64,000 nucleotides of DNA from positions 1 to 64,000 of the forward strand of contig JBCBGC010000019.1 of the NCBI GenBank assembly GCA_038527215.1, in the 5' to 3' direction. Within the stretch, counting starts at the first letter, position 1. Every line of letters starts with the position of its first letter. A program made the translations under genes and the position numbers. The notes beneath the pieces were generated by a model. That model worked only from the letters and a program-made list of their open reading frames with translations. It had not been told where the DNA came from and did no database searches. This document shows, in pieces, positions 50,749 to 59,540 of this stretch. This stretch comes from JAWPMV01 sp038527215. Lineage in GTDB: Bacteria; Bacteroidota; Bacteroidia; J057.

Positions 50749-52017
50749 TTATATCTCGATCAACATACGGGCAGGGTCTTCCAGACGTTCTTTCACCCGA
50801 TAGAGGAAGCTCACGGCCTGCTTACCATCAATGATCCGGTGATCATAGGACAGGGCGATATACATCACAGGTCTGATTTTTACTTCCCCATTCACGGCGA
50901 CTGGCCGGTCCACGATATTATGCATCGCCAGAATAGCCGATTGTGGGGGGTTGATGATCGGCGTGGATAGCATGGAACCAAAAACGCCACCGTTGGTGAT
51001 GGTAAAGGTTCCGCCCGCCATATCATCGGGGGTGATCTTGCCGGATCGTGCTTTCAGGGCATAGTGAAGCACGGATTGCTCAAGCTGAGCCAAGGTCATC
51101 AAATGGGCATCCCGGATGACAGGAACCACCAATCCACGATCAGAGGATACGGCAATGCCAATATCTGCGTAGTCGTGGTATATAATGTTTTTGTCTTCTA
51201 ATTCCAGCCGGGCGTTCACGCCGGGGAATTCCGGCAGGGCCATGGTCACCGCTTTGGTGAAGAAGGACATATATCCCAGGCCTACGCCATAGGTTTCCTT
51301 AAATTTCTCTTTGTATTTGGCGCGCAGGGCCTTGATCGCGCTCAGGTCCACCTCGTTGAAGGTGGTGAGCATAGCAGTTTCATTTTTGACGGAAACCAGT
51401 CGCTGAGCAATCTTGCGTCGCAGAGAGCTCATTTTTTCTACCCGCTCTACTCTGTCGCCTCCCACGCTTAAGGTAGGCAAGCCAGGCAGCGGTCGGGCCT
51501 CCTTTTGGGGAGCTTCTTCTTTTTTGGCAGGGGCTTCCTTCTGCACAGGTGCCTTAAAGTTGACTACGTCGGTTTTGGTCACGCGACCTCCACGTCCGCT
51601 TCCTTGCACTTGAGCTGGGTCTATGCCTTTTTCCTTCATCATCTTTTCCGCAGACACGGAGGGATGACCTTTGGCGTGGCTATCACCGTTGGCAGGGGCT
51701 GAGACTGCAGGTGCGGCCGTTTCTACATTTTTGGCAGGAGCTTCTTCCTTGGCCGCTCCATTGCTGACAGCAGCTCCTTCAGCAGCGGTATCAATCTTGG
51801 CAATGATTTGCCCGACTTCAACCACATCTCCTTCTTCGGCAAGGATTTCGACTACACCCCCCTGCTCGGCATTTACCGTCAGCGTTGCTTTATCAGAGTT
51901 AATTTCTGCCAGTTCGGCATCCATTTCTACATAAGTACCACTTTCAACCAACCAAGCTTCGATTTCGACTTCCGTAATCGATTCACCCGGACTGGGTACT
52001 TTAACTTCAATGATCAT
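50749..52017 (-). CDS. sucB: 2-oxoglutarate dehydrogenase E2 (dihydrolipoyllysine succinyltransferase)
   Basis: This 422-residue E2 subunit has a lipoyl domain with the lipoylated Lys43 in SDKATL, an Ala/Pro/Lys linker, a peripheral-subunit-binding domain ([12 protein letters not shown]), and a catalytic domain with the His motif [15 protein letters not shown]. It transfers succinyl groups from the E1-bound intermediate to CoA in the TCA cycle. The E1 gene (sucA) is not next to it, so the complex is encoded at separate loci. An exact -7 promoter box lies 56 bases upstream, and a strong terminator follows. Confidence 0.95.
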   Translation of the reverse strand: MIIEVKVPSPGESITEVEIEAWLVESGTYVEMDAELAEINSDKATLTVNAEQGGVVEILAEEGDVVEVGQIIAKIDTAAEGAAVSNGAAKEEAPAKNVETAAPAVSAPANGDSHAKGHPSVSAEKMMKEKGIDPAQVQGSGRGGRVTKTDVVNFKAPVQKEAPAKKEEAPQKEARPLPGLPTLSVGGDRVERVEKMSSLRRKIAQRLVSVKNETAMLTTFNEVDLSAIKALRAKYKEKFKETYGVGLGYMSFFTKAVTMALPEFPGVNARLELEDKNIIYHDYADIGIAVSSDRGLVVPVIRDAHLMTLAQLEQSVLHYALKARSGKITPDDMAGGTFTITNGGVFGSMLSTPIINPPQSAILAMHNIVDRPVAVNGEVKIRPVMYIALSYDHRIIDGKQAVSFLYRVKERLEDPARMLIEI

Positions 52018-52073
52018 GGGATAGGATTTTTGACGAAAAAATTAGCGTAGTGTTTAAGTATCTCCCGTAAAGG

Positions 52074-52081
52074 CAAAGGTA
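52074..52081 (-). promoter_or_regulatory. -7 promoter box of sucB
   Basis: On the minus strand the site reads TACCTTTG, an exact match to TAnnTTTG, 56 bases before the sucB start. The -33 TTG is not seen at 19-21 bases; an A/T-rich stretch is present. Confidence 0.55.
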
Positions 52082-52091
52082 CAGTATTTTT

Positions 52092-52499
52092 TCACATTTT
52101 TTTCATTTGCCATTGTTCGTAAAGCCAGAGTAAACCCAAGGCCGTCAATGCCCCTGAAGAATCAATCATGACATCTTGAAAAAGGCCTGTGCGCCCCGGA
52201 ATAAATCGTTGATGCAATTCATCAGTCATGGCATAGCCAGCCGTAAAAATCCAGGCATAGGCAGCCCGGGGGATATAGGCTTCATATAGGTTCAAAACTC
52301 GCTTGATCAGGAGGTAGAGGACAAAATATTCGGTAAAATGTGCGGCTTTTCTGATCCACCAGCGGATATGGTATGCATCGATGAATTCCTGGCCTAAACC
52401 AAAGAATGAGAGCAACCAGACCAACATGCCACTGGTCCTACTGGATTGCAGATCATCCTGGTGCGAAAGAAAGAAGATCAGACACATCCAGAGCAACAA
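52092..52499 (-). CDS. VanZ-family membrane protein
   Basis: This 135-residue protein has about four hydrophobic helices and the VanZ pattern: FFLSHQD at the N-terminus, IRKAAHFTEYFVLYLLI, ATDE-like TDELHQRFIPGRTGLFQD with the conserved Asp and Arg, and DSSGALTALGLLW. VanZ proteins occur in the inner membrane with no known enzymatic role; in one plasmid a homolog gives low-level teicoplanin resistance. The start codon is uncertain, since the listed position is TTG and the frame stays open upstream for at least 20 codons (SLRLAYWYP precedes it). It sits 52 bases after the next gene upstream. Confidence 0.85.
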   Translation of the reverse strand: MLLWMCLIFFLSHQDDLQSSRTSGMLVWLLSFFGLGQEFIDAYHIRWWIRKAAHFTEYFVLYLLIKRVLNLYEAYIPRAAYAWIFTAGYAMTDELHQRFIPGRTGLFQDVMIDSSGALTALGLLWLYEQWQMKKM

Positions 52500-52551
52500 G
52501 GGATACCAATAGGCAAGGCGAAGGCTTTTCTGTGTGAGCAGTGCTACGGAA

Positions 52552-53079
52552 TTAAGTGACGATGCTTTCTTCGGTCTTCTTGTTGCCGGTCAGGCTTCGC
52601 CAGATGCTGCGAAATATCCCTACCAAAGCCATGCCGAGAAGTAATCCGACAAAGCCATACAGCAGGCCATCGAAGGTAAGGGGAATATTGGGCTCGAATT
52701 GAATGGCCGAGTGAATGTTGGCGTCGTAATGGCGCGCTAGTTTAAAAGGCCGCATCCAGGAAGGACCGGTACTCAGGGCCTCCAGGGCCTGGGCGTATTT
52801 TTTATAGCGCTGAACGGTGGACTGGGAGACTTCTGCGTTATCCCTGACCATGCGGTCAGGATTGGCCATCAACTCTTCCAAATATTCGTCCACGCTCCGG
52901 TTATAGCTGGAAGCGATAGATACCAGTTCCTTGTAGGTGATTTCTGATTCTTGCTTAGCTCCGGAAAGGACATCTACATACTGGTTGATATATACGGGCA
53001 ACTGAGCCAGTAAAACCGCCATGACCACGCAGATAATGCGGTCTGCAACATTTCCTAGAGGTTTGAGGATGGTCTGCAT
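52552..53079 (-). CDS. DUF2937-like membrane protein
   Basis: This 175-residue protein has an N-terminal hydrophobic segment (about residues 14-30), a soluble central helical region and a second hydrophobic segment near 140-165 (LLYGFVGLLLGMALVGIF). The pattern of QLPVYINQYVDVLSG near the first helix resembles the DUF2937 family, but I hold that loosely. It is likely an inner-membrane protein. ATG 53079 is preferred to TTG 53085. It lies 52 bases before the VanZ-like gene on the same strand, so they may be co-transcribed. No catalytic motif is seen. Confidence 0.65.
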   Translation of the reverse strand: MQTILKPLGNVADRIICVVMAVLLAQLPVYINQYVDVLSGAKQESEITYKELVSIASSYNRSVDEYLEELMANPDRMVRDNAEVSQSTVQRYKKYAQALEALSTGPSWMRPFKLARHYDANIHSAIQFEPNIPLTFDGLLYGFVGLLLGMALVGIFRSIWRSLTGNKKTEESIVT

Positions 53080-53293
53080 AGCCAAAATAATTAGACGAAG
53101 GACTTAAATAAACAGCTTTCTGGACCAAAGGCAAGTGTTCGGGCTTGCTTTTCTCACGCTGAGGCCTGAACCGGGAGGTTTCCCATGTGCTCGGTTCTGC
53201 CTACTGGATTTTTTGTCGAAAATTTTGTATGTTATTTTATGAGGGTAAAGGATTTTTCCCAGCCCTTTTTTTCCTACTACTCATCCTATTCAC

Positions 53294-54346
53294 ATGGCTT
53301 CCTTGCTCATCTATGGTGCATATGGCTACTCTGGCCGCCTGATCGCCGAAGAGGCCCGTTCCAAAGGGCTCCGACCTATTCTTGCCGGACGCAATCCCCA
53401 AAAACTATCCCTCATGGCGCAGGAACTGGACCTGTCTTATCAGGTGCTGGACCTGGAAGAGACCGAACGCCTGGAGGAATTGCTGGGGGAGGTAGAGGTG
53501 GTCTTGCATTGTGCAGGCCCTTTTGCCTACACCGCAGAAAAAATGATTCAGGCTTGCCTGGCCACCCAAACGCACTACCTGGATATCACGGGCGAGGTAG
53601 AAGTGTTTGAAATGGCTGCTACCTATGATGAACAAGCTAAAGAGGCCGGCATCATGGTGTTGCCTGGCGTAGGCTTTGATGTGGTGCCGACGGACTGTAT
53701 GGCGCTTTACCTGAAGAAAAAAATGCCAGAGGCAGAGCGGCTGGAATTGGCCTTTCATGGTTCGGGCGAACTATCGCATGGCACCGCCAATACGGCCATT
53801 GACAACCTGGGTAAAGGAGGCATGATCCGCGAGGCCGGTAAGCTAAAAAAAGTACCCCTGGCCCATGCAACCAAGTCGATCATGTTTGAGGAAAAGGAGT
53901 TGTCTACCATGTCGATTCCCTGGGGAGATGTTTCTACTGCCTGGCATAGTACCCAGATTCCCAACATCACCGTCTATGTCGCCCAGCCTACCCGGACCAT
54001 TCGCATGATGAAAGCCAGTCGCTATTTGACCCCCATTCTGTCAAGTAACCCCATCCGTCAATACCTGAAAAAGCAAGTGGCCAAAATGCCAGCAGGCCCT
54101 TCTCCCCAAACCCGTTCACGGGCCCGATCTGTGGTAGTAGGGGAGGTGAGAGGTCCAGACGGAGAAATCCGCAAGGCGCGAGTAAAAGTGGAAGATGGCT
54201 ACACTTTCACGGCCAAAGCCTCCATCAATGTGGTGAGAAGGGTGTTGATGGACCAGTTTAAGCCGGGCTTCCAAACCCCTGCTTTAGCCTTTGGGGAATC
54301 ACTCGTTTGCAAAATCAGCGAAACTCGATTCGTGGATTTCGTATAA
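53294..54346 (+). CDS. Saccharopine dehydrogenase-family protein
   Basis: This 350-residue protein has an N-terminal Rossmann NAD(P)-binding motif GAYGYSGRLI and a LAGRNPQKL second strand, then DITGEVEVF and GVGFDVVPTDC. The family includes saccharopine dehydrogenases and trans-acting enoyl reductases of lipid synthesis; the sequence does not resolve between them. It is soluble, with no membrane segment. The upstream 208-base gap holds a hairpin (GAACCG at 53168 and CGGTTC at 53192), but no clear -7 box. It is followed by the phosphatase gene after 54 bases with its own promoter. Confidence 0.85.
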   Translation: MASLLIYGAYGYSGRLIAEEARSKGLRPILAGRNPQKLSLMAQELDLSYQVLDLEETERLEELLGEVEVVLHCAGPFAYTAEKMIQACLATQTHYLDITGEVEVFEMAATYDEQAKEAGIMVLPGVGFDVVPTDCMALYLKKKMPEAERLELAFHGSGELSHGTANTAIDNLGKGGMIREAGKLKKVPLAHATKSIMFEEKELSTMSIPWGDVSTAWHSTQIPNITVYVAQPTRTIRMMKASRYLTPILSSNPIRQYLKKQVAKMPAGPSPQTRSRARSVVVGEVRGPDGEIRKARVKVEDGYTFTAKASINVVRRVLMDQFKPGFQTPALAFGESLVCKISETRFVDFV

Positions 54347-54350
54347 GCTA

Positions 54351-54381
54351 TTGCAGATTTCCCCCCTTTCCGCCAAATTTG
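54351..54381 (+). promoter_or_regulatory. Promoter of the phosphatase gene (TTG-N20-CAAATTTG)
   Basis: TTG at 54351-54353 is followed after 20 bases by CAAATTTG (54374-54381), which has one mismatch to TAnnTTTG (C for T). The ATG of the phosphatase is at 54401. Confidence 0.5.
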
Positions 54382-54400
54382 TGCGACATCATTACCACAC

Positions 54401-54886
54401 ATGATCAAAGTACTGTTTGTTTGTTTAGGAAACATTTGTCGTTCTCCTATGGCAGAGGGGCTTTTTATTCACCTGATCGGTGAAAGAGGCCTGGCCGATC
54501 GCTTCGAAATAGACTCCTGTGGAACCAGTGGCTGGCACGTAGGCGAGGCTGCGGACAGCCGCATGCGTCAAACGGCCGCGGCCCATGGGGTGCATCTACC
54601 TTCCCGGTCCCGGCAGATTCGCCACAGCGACTTCCGACGCTTTGACTATATCATTCCCATGGATGAGCACAATCTCAGAGACCTGGCAGAGATTCAGGCA
54701 GGGGTAGAAGGAGCCAAAGCAGAACTGGTCAAAATGCGGCATTTTGATCCGCAAGACCTGGATGGGAACGTGCCTGATCCCTACTATGGGGGCCAGCGCG
54801 GGTTCGAGGACGTCTATGAAATGCTGCTCCGGGCCAATGAGAATTTTATCGATTACCTGGTAGAAAAGCATCAGTTGGCGGTCTAA
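54401..54886 (+). CDS. Low-molecular-weight protein-tyrosine phosphatase
   Basis: This 161-residue enzyme has the P-loop CLGNICRS with nucleophile Cys8 and Arg14, and the general-acid Asp in VPDPYYGG. Length is typical. Family members dephosphorylate tyrosine-phosphorylated proteins, often of capsule or exopolysaccharide systems, in the cytoplasm; no partner tyrosine kinase is seen nearby. A promoter with one mismatch lies upstream. The gene ends 93 bases before the convergent POT gene, with a shared hairpin terminator in between. Confidence 0.93.
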   Translation: MIKVLFVCLGNICRSPMAEGLFIHLIGERGLADRFEIDSCGTSGWHVGEAADSRMRQTAAAHGVHLPSRSRQIRHSDFRRFDYIIPMDEHNLRDLAEIQAGVEGAKAELVKMRHFDPQDLDGNVPDPYYGGQRGFEDVYEMLLRANENFIDYLVEKHQLAV

Positions 54887-54922
54887 GGACGCCAGCAATC
54901 ATCATAGGCCAGCTCCCAAAGA

Positions 54923-54958
54923 AAATCCCGATTGACTGCTATCAGCCAATCGGGATTT
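54923..54958. terminator. Bidirectional hairpin terminator
   Basis: AAATCCCGATTG (54923-54934) pairs with CAATCGGGATTT (54947-54958), a 12-base perfect stem. It lies between the convergent phosphatase and POT genes, 36 bases past the phosphatase stop and 22 past the POT stop, and likely ends both transcripts. Confidence 0.75.
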
Positions 54959-54979
54959 GTTATAGGTTCAATTCAGACC

Positions 54980-56527
54980 TTAGTGAATGCCATGCATCCA
55001 CTTGCGGAGGGTCGGAACCATCACCAGCAAGACCAGGGATGCTCCCCCAATCACCAGTACGCCCCAGGTCATATACACCTGTGCGTAGCTTGCCACGCCT
55101 GCGTCATCTGAGGTAGAAGCAATCGTACCTAAGGCGGCCGCGATTTTGTGGGCCAGGGAAATAGACAGGAACCAGGCGCCCATCACAAAGCCTACCACTT
55201 TGGCTGGAGAAAGTTTGGTCACCATGGAGAGACCTACTGGACTCAAACTTAGTTCCCCTGTGGTATGGAAGAGGTACATCACGATCAGGAAGACCAGGGG
55301 CACCATGCCTTCGTCATTCAGGAGTACGGTAGCCCCTAGCACTACGATGCCGAAGCCTAGCGCGAGCTGGGCCAGGCCCAACACAAATTTCATGGGCGTA
55401 GAAGGCTCGCGGTTGGCCTGGTTGAGCTTTACCCACATCCAGGAGAAGGCCGGAGCCAGAAGGATAATAAAGAGGGGGTTCACACTGGCAAACTGAGAAG
55501 CGTTTATCGCACTGCCAAAGATTTCCCGGTCGACAAAGCGGTCGGCAAAGAGTACCAAAGAGCCACCCGCCTGCTCAAAGAGCGCCCAGAACAAGGCATG
55601 GAAGAAAAAGAGCACCACGACCACCAGCAAGCGCTGGCCTTCTGATTTGTCCTTGGCATTGGTAGCTGTATAAACCAGATAGCCAATTACAGCGATAGTA
55701 ATGGCGATCAGGAGCCAACTGGTAATGGCTTCGTTATCGAGGAGGAATCCAATCAACGGAATGGAAATCACGATCCCCAACAGAATGACAATTTCCTGGT
55801 TGAGACCCGCGAAAACCGGCTTCTTGAGTAATTCAGGATTGGGGGGCAGCCCTTTATCGCCGAATTGCTTCATATTGTTCCAGAAAACTATCAGACCAGC
55901 CAACATGCCGATCCCAGCCAGACCAAAACCCCATGACCAACCGAAGTCAGGGTGCTCACCCAGGTAACCACAGGTTAGCGGGGCGAGGAAGGCTCCAATA
56001 TTTACCCCCATGTAGAAGATGGTAAAAGCGCCATCTTTTCGAGCATCATTGGGCTCGTAGAAAGTTCCCAGGAAGGAGGAAATGTTCGGTTTGAAAAAGC
56101 CGTTACCCACGACGATCAAACTCAGCGAAAGGAAGAATAAGATCAGACTTCCTTCAAAGGCGAGGACGAAGTGCCCCAAGGCCATCAAAATTCCCCCCAG
56201 GAGGATGGCTCTTCTGAAACCTAGGATCCGGTCAGCCAGCAAGCCTCCAATAACCGGAGCGGCATATACCAGGGCGCCATAGGCTCCGTAAATCCCCAGG
56301 GCGCGGGCATCGGCCAACTCTTGTCCCATGTCGAAGAAGAGAACCTTCGTCATGTACAAGGTCAGCAGGGCACGCATGCCGTAAAAAGAAAAACGCTCCC
56401 ACAACTCCGCAAAGAAGAGCGTAAACAGCGCCTTGGGATGCACTTTGCGTTGGGAGAATACCACAAAGGGTATCCACACTGCCACGAAGACCCACCCAAA
56501 AATCAAAAAATTTAATGCAGAATTCAT
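54980..56527 (-). CDS. POT-family peptide transporter, copy 2
   Basis: This 515-residue inner-membrane protein has about 14 helices and the POT motif ELWERFSFYGMRALLTLYM (ExxER with FYGMRA). It imports di- and tripeptides with protons. A second, paralogous transporter precedes it on the same strand (56644-58161). The two are similar in the ExxERFS motif and in the segment GIGMLAG versus GIGMIIG. The N-terminus has one additional hydrophobic segment before the ExxER motif. A hairpin at 56558-56587 separates the two genes, so they may be independently controlled. Confidence 0.93.
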   Translation of the reverse strand: MNSALNFLIFGWVFVAVWIPFVVFSQRKVHPKALFTLFFAELWERFSFYGMRALLTLYMTKVLFFDMGQELADARALGIYGAYGALVYAAPVIGGLLADRILGFRRAILLGGILMALGHFVLAFEGSLILFFLSLSLIVVGNGFFKPNISSFLGTFYEPNDARKDGAFTIFYMGVNIGAFLAPLTCGYLGEHPDFGWSWGFGLAGIGMLAGLIVFWNNMKQFGDKGLPPNPELLKKPVFAGLNQEIVILLGIVISIPLIGFLLDNEAITSWLLIAITIAVIGYLVYTATNAKDKSEGQRLLVVVVLFFFHALFWALFEQAGGSLVLFADRFVDREIFGSAINASQFASVNPLFIILLAPAFSWMWVKLNQANREPSTPMKFVLGLAQLALGFGIVVLGATVLLNDEGMVPLVFLIVMYLFHTTGELSLSPVGLSMVTKLSPAKVVGFVMGAWFLSISLAHKIAAALGTIASTSDDAGVASYAQVYMTWGVLVIGGASLVLLVMVPTLRKWMHGIH

Positions 56528-56557
56528 GTAAAAAGATTGTAGTGTAGTAGAGTAAAT

Positions 56558-56587
56558 AAGGTAGCCGCCCTTTCGGACAGCTACCTT
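56558..56587 (-). terminator. Hairpin between the two POT genes
   Basis: AAGGTAGC (56558-56565) pairs with GCTACCTT (56580-56587), an eight-base stem with a 14-base loop. It lies 57 bases after the first POT gene's stop and before the second gene's start at 56527. No strong T-run follows on the minus strand, so it may attenuate rather than stop transcription. Confidence 0.45.
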
Positions 56588-56643
56588 GCTGTTTTATGCA
56601 AAACTCATCCGCTTGGGTGAGTAACTATGTTGCGATTGATTCA

Positions 56644-58161
56644 TTAGTTTTTGACCAATTCTTCCTCTTGCAAATCTTCTGCTCCGTGCGTCAGGCGCTT
56701 GAGCGGCTTGAGCATGGCAATGACCAGCAGTCCGAAAACTACACAGAAGATCGTAATTCCTGAGAAGATGGTCAACTCTCCCAGTTCGGAAGCAGATTCT
56801 CCCAGATAACCGGCCAGTTTGTTGCCCAGGCCGGTAGCTGCGAAATAAACCCCCATCATCAGTGAAGCGTATTTGACCGGAGCCAGCTTGGTGATGAAAG
56901 AGAGGGCTACCGGAGAAGAGCACAATTCACCGATGGTGTGGAAGAGGTAAGCCAGGGCCAGCCAGTAGAGCGCTGATTCTCCTGTCGCTTCATATTGCTT
57001 AGAAGCACCTACCATGAAGACAAAACCCAGTCCCATGATCACCAGGCCAATGGCCATTTTGAAGAGGGAAGATGCCTCCCGGTTTTTCATTTTCCAGTTG
57101 TACCAGAATCCAGCAACCGGCACCGCAAAGAGGATGATGTAGATTGGGTTAAAGGATTGCATCACCGCAGCAGGGAGTTCCCAGCCGAAGATGAATTTAT
57201 TGACTTTTTGCTCAGTGTAAATATTCATCAGACCGCCCGCCTGTTCAAAGGCACCCCAGAAAATGATCACCTGGATAAAGGAGAGCAGCAAGACCACGTA
57301 GCGATCTTTTTGTACGGAACTCAGGTCTGTGTAAATCGCCATCATCATGGCGGTTACAGCGGTCAGGAAGAGGAAAAGTAAACCGTAAGCGACATCTTGA
57401 CCAATCATCCAGTAAATAGAGAACGCTGCCAGCACAGCCGTAAAGGCTAATTGCATCTGATTCTTCAGGATTCTACCAAAAAGCTCCCCTAAGTCTACCT
57501 GGGATTCATTCGAAGAGGAAAGGTCGAGCTTATTGCCTACATGGGAAATGTACTTTTGGCCATACATATAAATGCCCTGTCCGATGATCATCCCGATACC
57601 AGCCAGCCCGAAGCCGTAGTGCCAGCCATATTCTTTGGCGACAATCCCCACGATGATACTCGCAGCTGCTGCCCCAATGTTGATTCCCATATAAAAGATG
57701 GAAAAGCCTTTATCGCGTCTTTCGTCTCCTTCTTCATATAATCCCCCTACCATGGTAGAGATATTGGGCTTGAGCATGCCGACGCCCGCTACAATCAGGG
57801 CCAGCCCGGCAAAGAAGGCCGTATCACTCGGAAAAGCCAGGGTAATGTGTCCTGCACAAAGCAGCGCTCCTCCCACCATGACGGATCGTTTTTGTCCAAG
57901 GAGGCGGTCCGCAATCATGCCTCCGGGAATAGAAGCTACATATACCAGCATGGTATACCAGCCATAAAGCGCCAGGGCTTCTGGCTCGGTCCAGCCCATC
58001 CCCGGATTGTCTCCGGTGGCTTCGGCGATGAGATACAGGGTGAGAATCGCACGCATGCCATAGTAGCTAAAGCGCTCCCACATCTCGGTAAAGAAGAGCA
58101 CATAAAGCCCTACAGGATGGCCCAGAAATTGCGGCTGATCCTTCAATGATACATTCGACAT
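56644..58161 (-). CDS. POT-family peptide transporter, copy 1
   Basis: This 505-residue inner-membrane protein has about 14 helices and the POT signature TEMWERFSYYGMRAILTLYL. It should carry di- and tripeptides with protons into the cell. I chose ATG 58161, since the in-frame extension to 58329 is a polar stretch with no similarity to transporters, and the residues after MSNVSLKDQP match the second copy's start region. A CRP-like inverted repeat (ATGTGAC-N6-GTCACAT) lies 67 bases upstream of the start, so it may be cAMP-like or ligand-controlled. Confidence 0.93.
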   Translation of the reverse strand: MSNVSLKDQPQFLGHPVGLYVLFFTEMWERFSYYGMRAILTLYLIAEATGDNPGMGWTEPEALALYGWYTMLVYVASIPGGMIADRLLGQKRSVMVGGALLCAGHITLAFPSDTAFFAGLALIVAGVGMLKPNISTMVGGLYEEGDERRDKGFSIFYMGINIGAAAASIIVGIVAKEYGWHYGFGLAGIGMIIGQGIYMYGQKYISHVGNKLDLSSSNESQVDLGELFGRILKNQMQLAFTAVLAAFSIYWMIGQDVAYGLLFLFLTAVTAMMMAIYTDLSSVQKDRYVVLLLSFIQVIIFWGAFEQAGGLMNIYTEQKVNKFIFGWELPAAVMQSFNPIYIILFAVPVAGFWYNWKMKNREASSLFKMAIGLVIMGLGFVFMVGASKQYEATGESALYWLALAYLFHTIGELCSSPVALSFITKLAPVKYASLMMGVYFAATGLGNKLAGYLGESASELGELTIFSGITIFCVVFGLLVIAMLKPLKRLTHGAEDLQEEELVKN

Positions 58162-58611
58162 AAGTTCGGTTTGAGATATTTTGACGTCTTCCCAAGCAGA
58201 TGAAGGCAGGAATGGGGAGGGAAATGCATGTGACCATTCTGTCACATAAGGTAAATCATCCTTTGGCGGGACAGACGAAACGAATCCGAAGGATTGCGTT
58301 TGAGGTTCCCTGAAAGAACATTTTCCCATCCGAGCCCATCCTGTTGAATCTGCTCTTAGCCTCCTAAAATAGACCTTTTGGATTGAAAATGAAAAGGCAA
58401 CTTATGAAGCCGTCTGATTACTGAGCCTCCGTGTAAATGGCTGAATAAGCGTGAGGGAAAAAATATTTTGTTTCTTTCATGTGAAAACTAAGTAGAATTG
58501 GATAGAATTTTTCTGATATTTGCAGCTTCGACGTAGCAAAGGATAGGAGGCCGTTCGGCCTTCTGCAGGATAGCCTCCTCTTCCTTCTTCCTTTGGAATT
58601 GGGCAATTTTT
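58162..58611. other. Divergent intergenic region between POT and AcpH-like genes
   Basis: The 450-base gap has no gene. It holds the inverted repeat ATGTGAC-CATTCT-GTCACAT (58228-58247), upstream of the POT gene. Near the plus-strand gene it has a hairpin with AGGAGGC (58545-58551) and GCCTCCT (58573-58579), containing GGCCGTTCGGCC, which may form a structured leader. A near -7 box GATATTTG lies at 58515-58522 with no TTG at the right spacing. Confidence 0.5.
58228..58247. promoter_or_regulatory. Inverted repeat operator candidate, ATGTGAC-N6-GTCACAT
   Basis: The 7-base arms are exact complements with a six-base spacer. It lies 67-86 bases upstream of the POT copy 1 start at 58161. The TGTGA/TCACA halves recall CRP-type sites, but the spacing between TGTGA and TCACA is eight, not six, so another regulator is equally possible. 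Confidence 0.5.
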
Positions 58612-59301
58612 ATGAATTTCATTTCGCATTTTTACCTGGATCGGGATAGGGATGATAGCTGGTTTTTCGCTGGCGTATCCACCCCGGATCTTGTGTCAGT
58701 ATTTGATCGGAATGTTCGGTTAAAAGGTCCTAAACTGCCGATTTTAAGGGAGAATGATGCTACCCCCGCAGAGGTGAGTTTTTATCATGGGGTGCTGCGG
58801 CATTTTGAAGTAGATCGCATCTTCCATACCTCCCCTTTTTTCAAAGAAGAATCCGGCCTCTTGACTTCCATGTTGCAGGAGAACTTTGAGAAAGGTACGG
58901 TCAAAAGGGCCTTCTTTGTGGCTCATGTAGCCTTTGAACTGATTCTGGACAAAATCCTCATACAGGAAGACCCTCAGTTGACCCCTTCCTTTTATTCTCA
59001 TTTGGAAAAATTTCCGATTGAGGAATACGTGAAGCTGACAGAGTGGGTAACCAAGCAGAAACTGCCTTCCTATCAGGCTTTTATGCAAAGATTCGTGGAT
59101 AAAAAATACCTCTACCACTATGTGGATTGGGAGCATTTATTCTATGTCCTGAAACGGATCATGATTGGGGTGGGAATCCTGGAAGTAAATTACCTGCACT
59201 CAGAAACGTTTCTGGACCTGATGCGCGAATATGAAGCGGGGCTAAAAGATCGCTGCTACCCGGCCTTCGCCCGGCTCAACGAGCAATTGATCGAAGTATA
59301 A
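58612..59301 (+). CDS. AcpH/DUF479-like putative hydrolase
   Basis: This 229-residue protein begins MNFISHFYLDRD and has GVLRHFEVDRIFHTSPFF and VAHVAFELILDKILI, which resemble the acyl carrier protein phosphodiesterase family (AcpH), with His and Asp residues in the place of its metal or catalytic site. AcpH removes phosphopantetheine from acyl carrier protein. Similarity is moderate; it could be another small hydrolase in the HD-like superfamily. It is soluble with no signal peptide. The leader contains a hairpin. It is divergent from the POT gene. Confidence 0.6.
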   Translation: MNFISHFYLDRDRDDSWFFAGVSTPDLVSVFDRNVRLKGPKLPILRENDATPAEVSFYHGVLRHFEVDRIFHTSPFFKEESGLLTSMLQENFEKGTVKRAFFVAHVAFELILDKILIQEDPQLTPSFYSHLEKFPIEEYVKLTEWVTKQKLPSYQAFMQRFVDKKYLYHYVDWEHLFYVLKRIMIGVGILEVNYLHSETFLDLMREYEAGLKDRCYPAFARLNEQLIEV

Positions 59302-59540
59302 AGGGGAATCAGGATTTTTCTTACATTTAGGCTGAGATTCCTTCTCCAGGGACACCATATCCGGACTCATGTCGTTATCGGTAAAGAACGATATCAGTCA
59401 GCATTGGGGGCTGACTTGAAAAATTCATTTTTTCAAAACATGTAATAGGGAGACCAGCATTGGGATTTGAAATCAACAGGGACCTCCTTAACTTCCGCCC
59501 AATCCGCCCTTCCTAAACCAGTGCGCTCAACTTAATCGGT

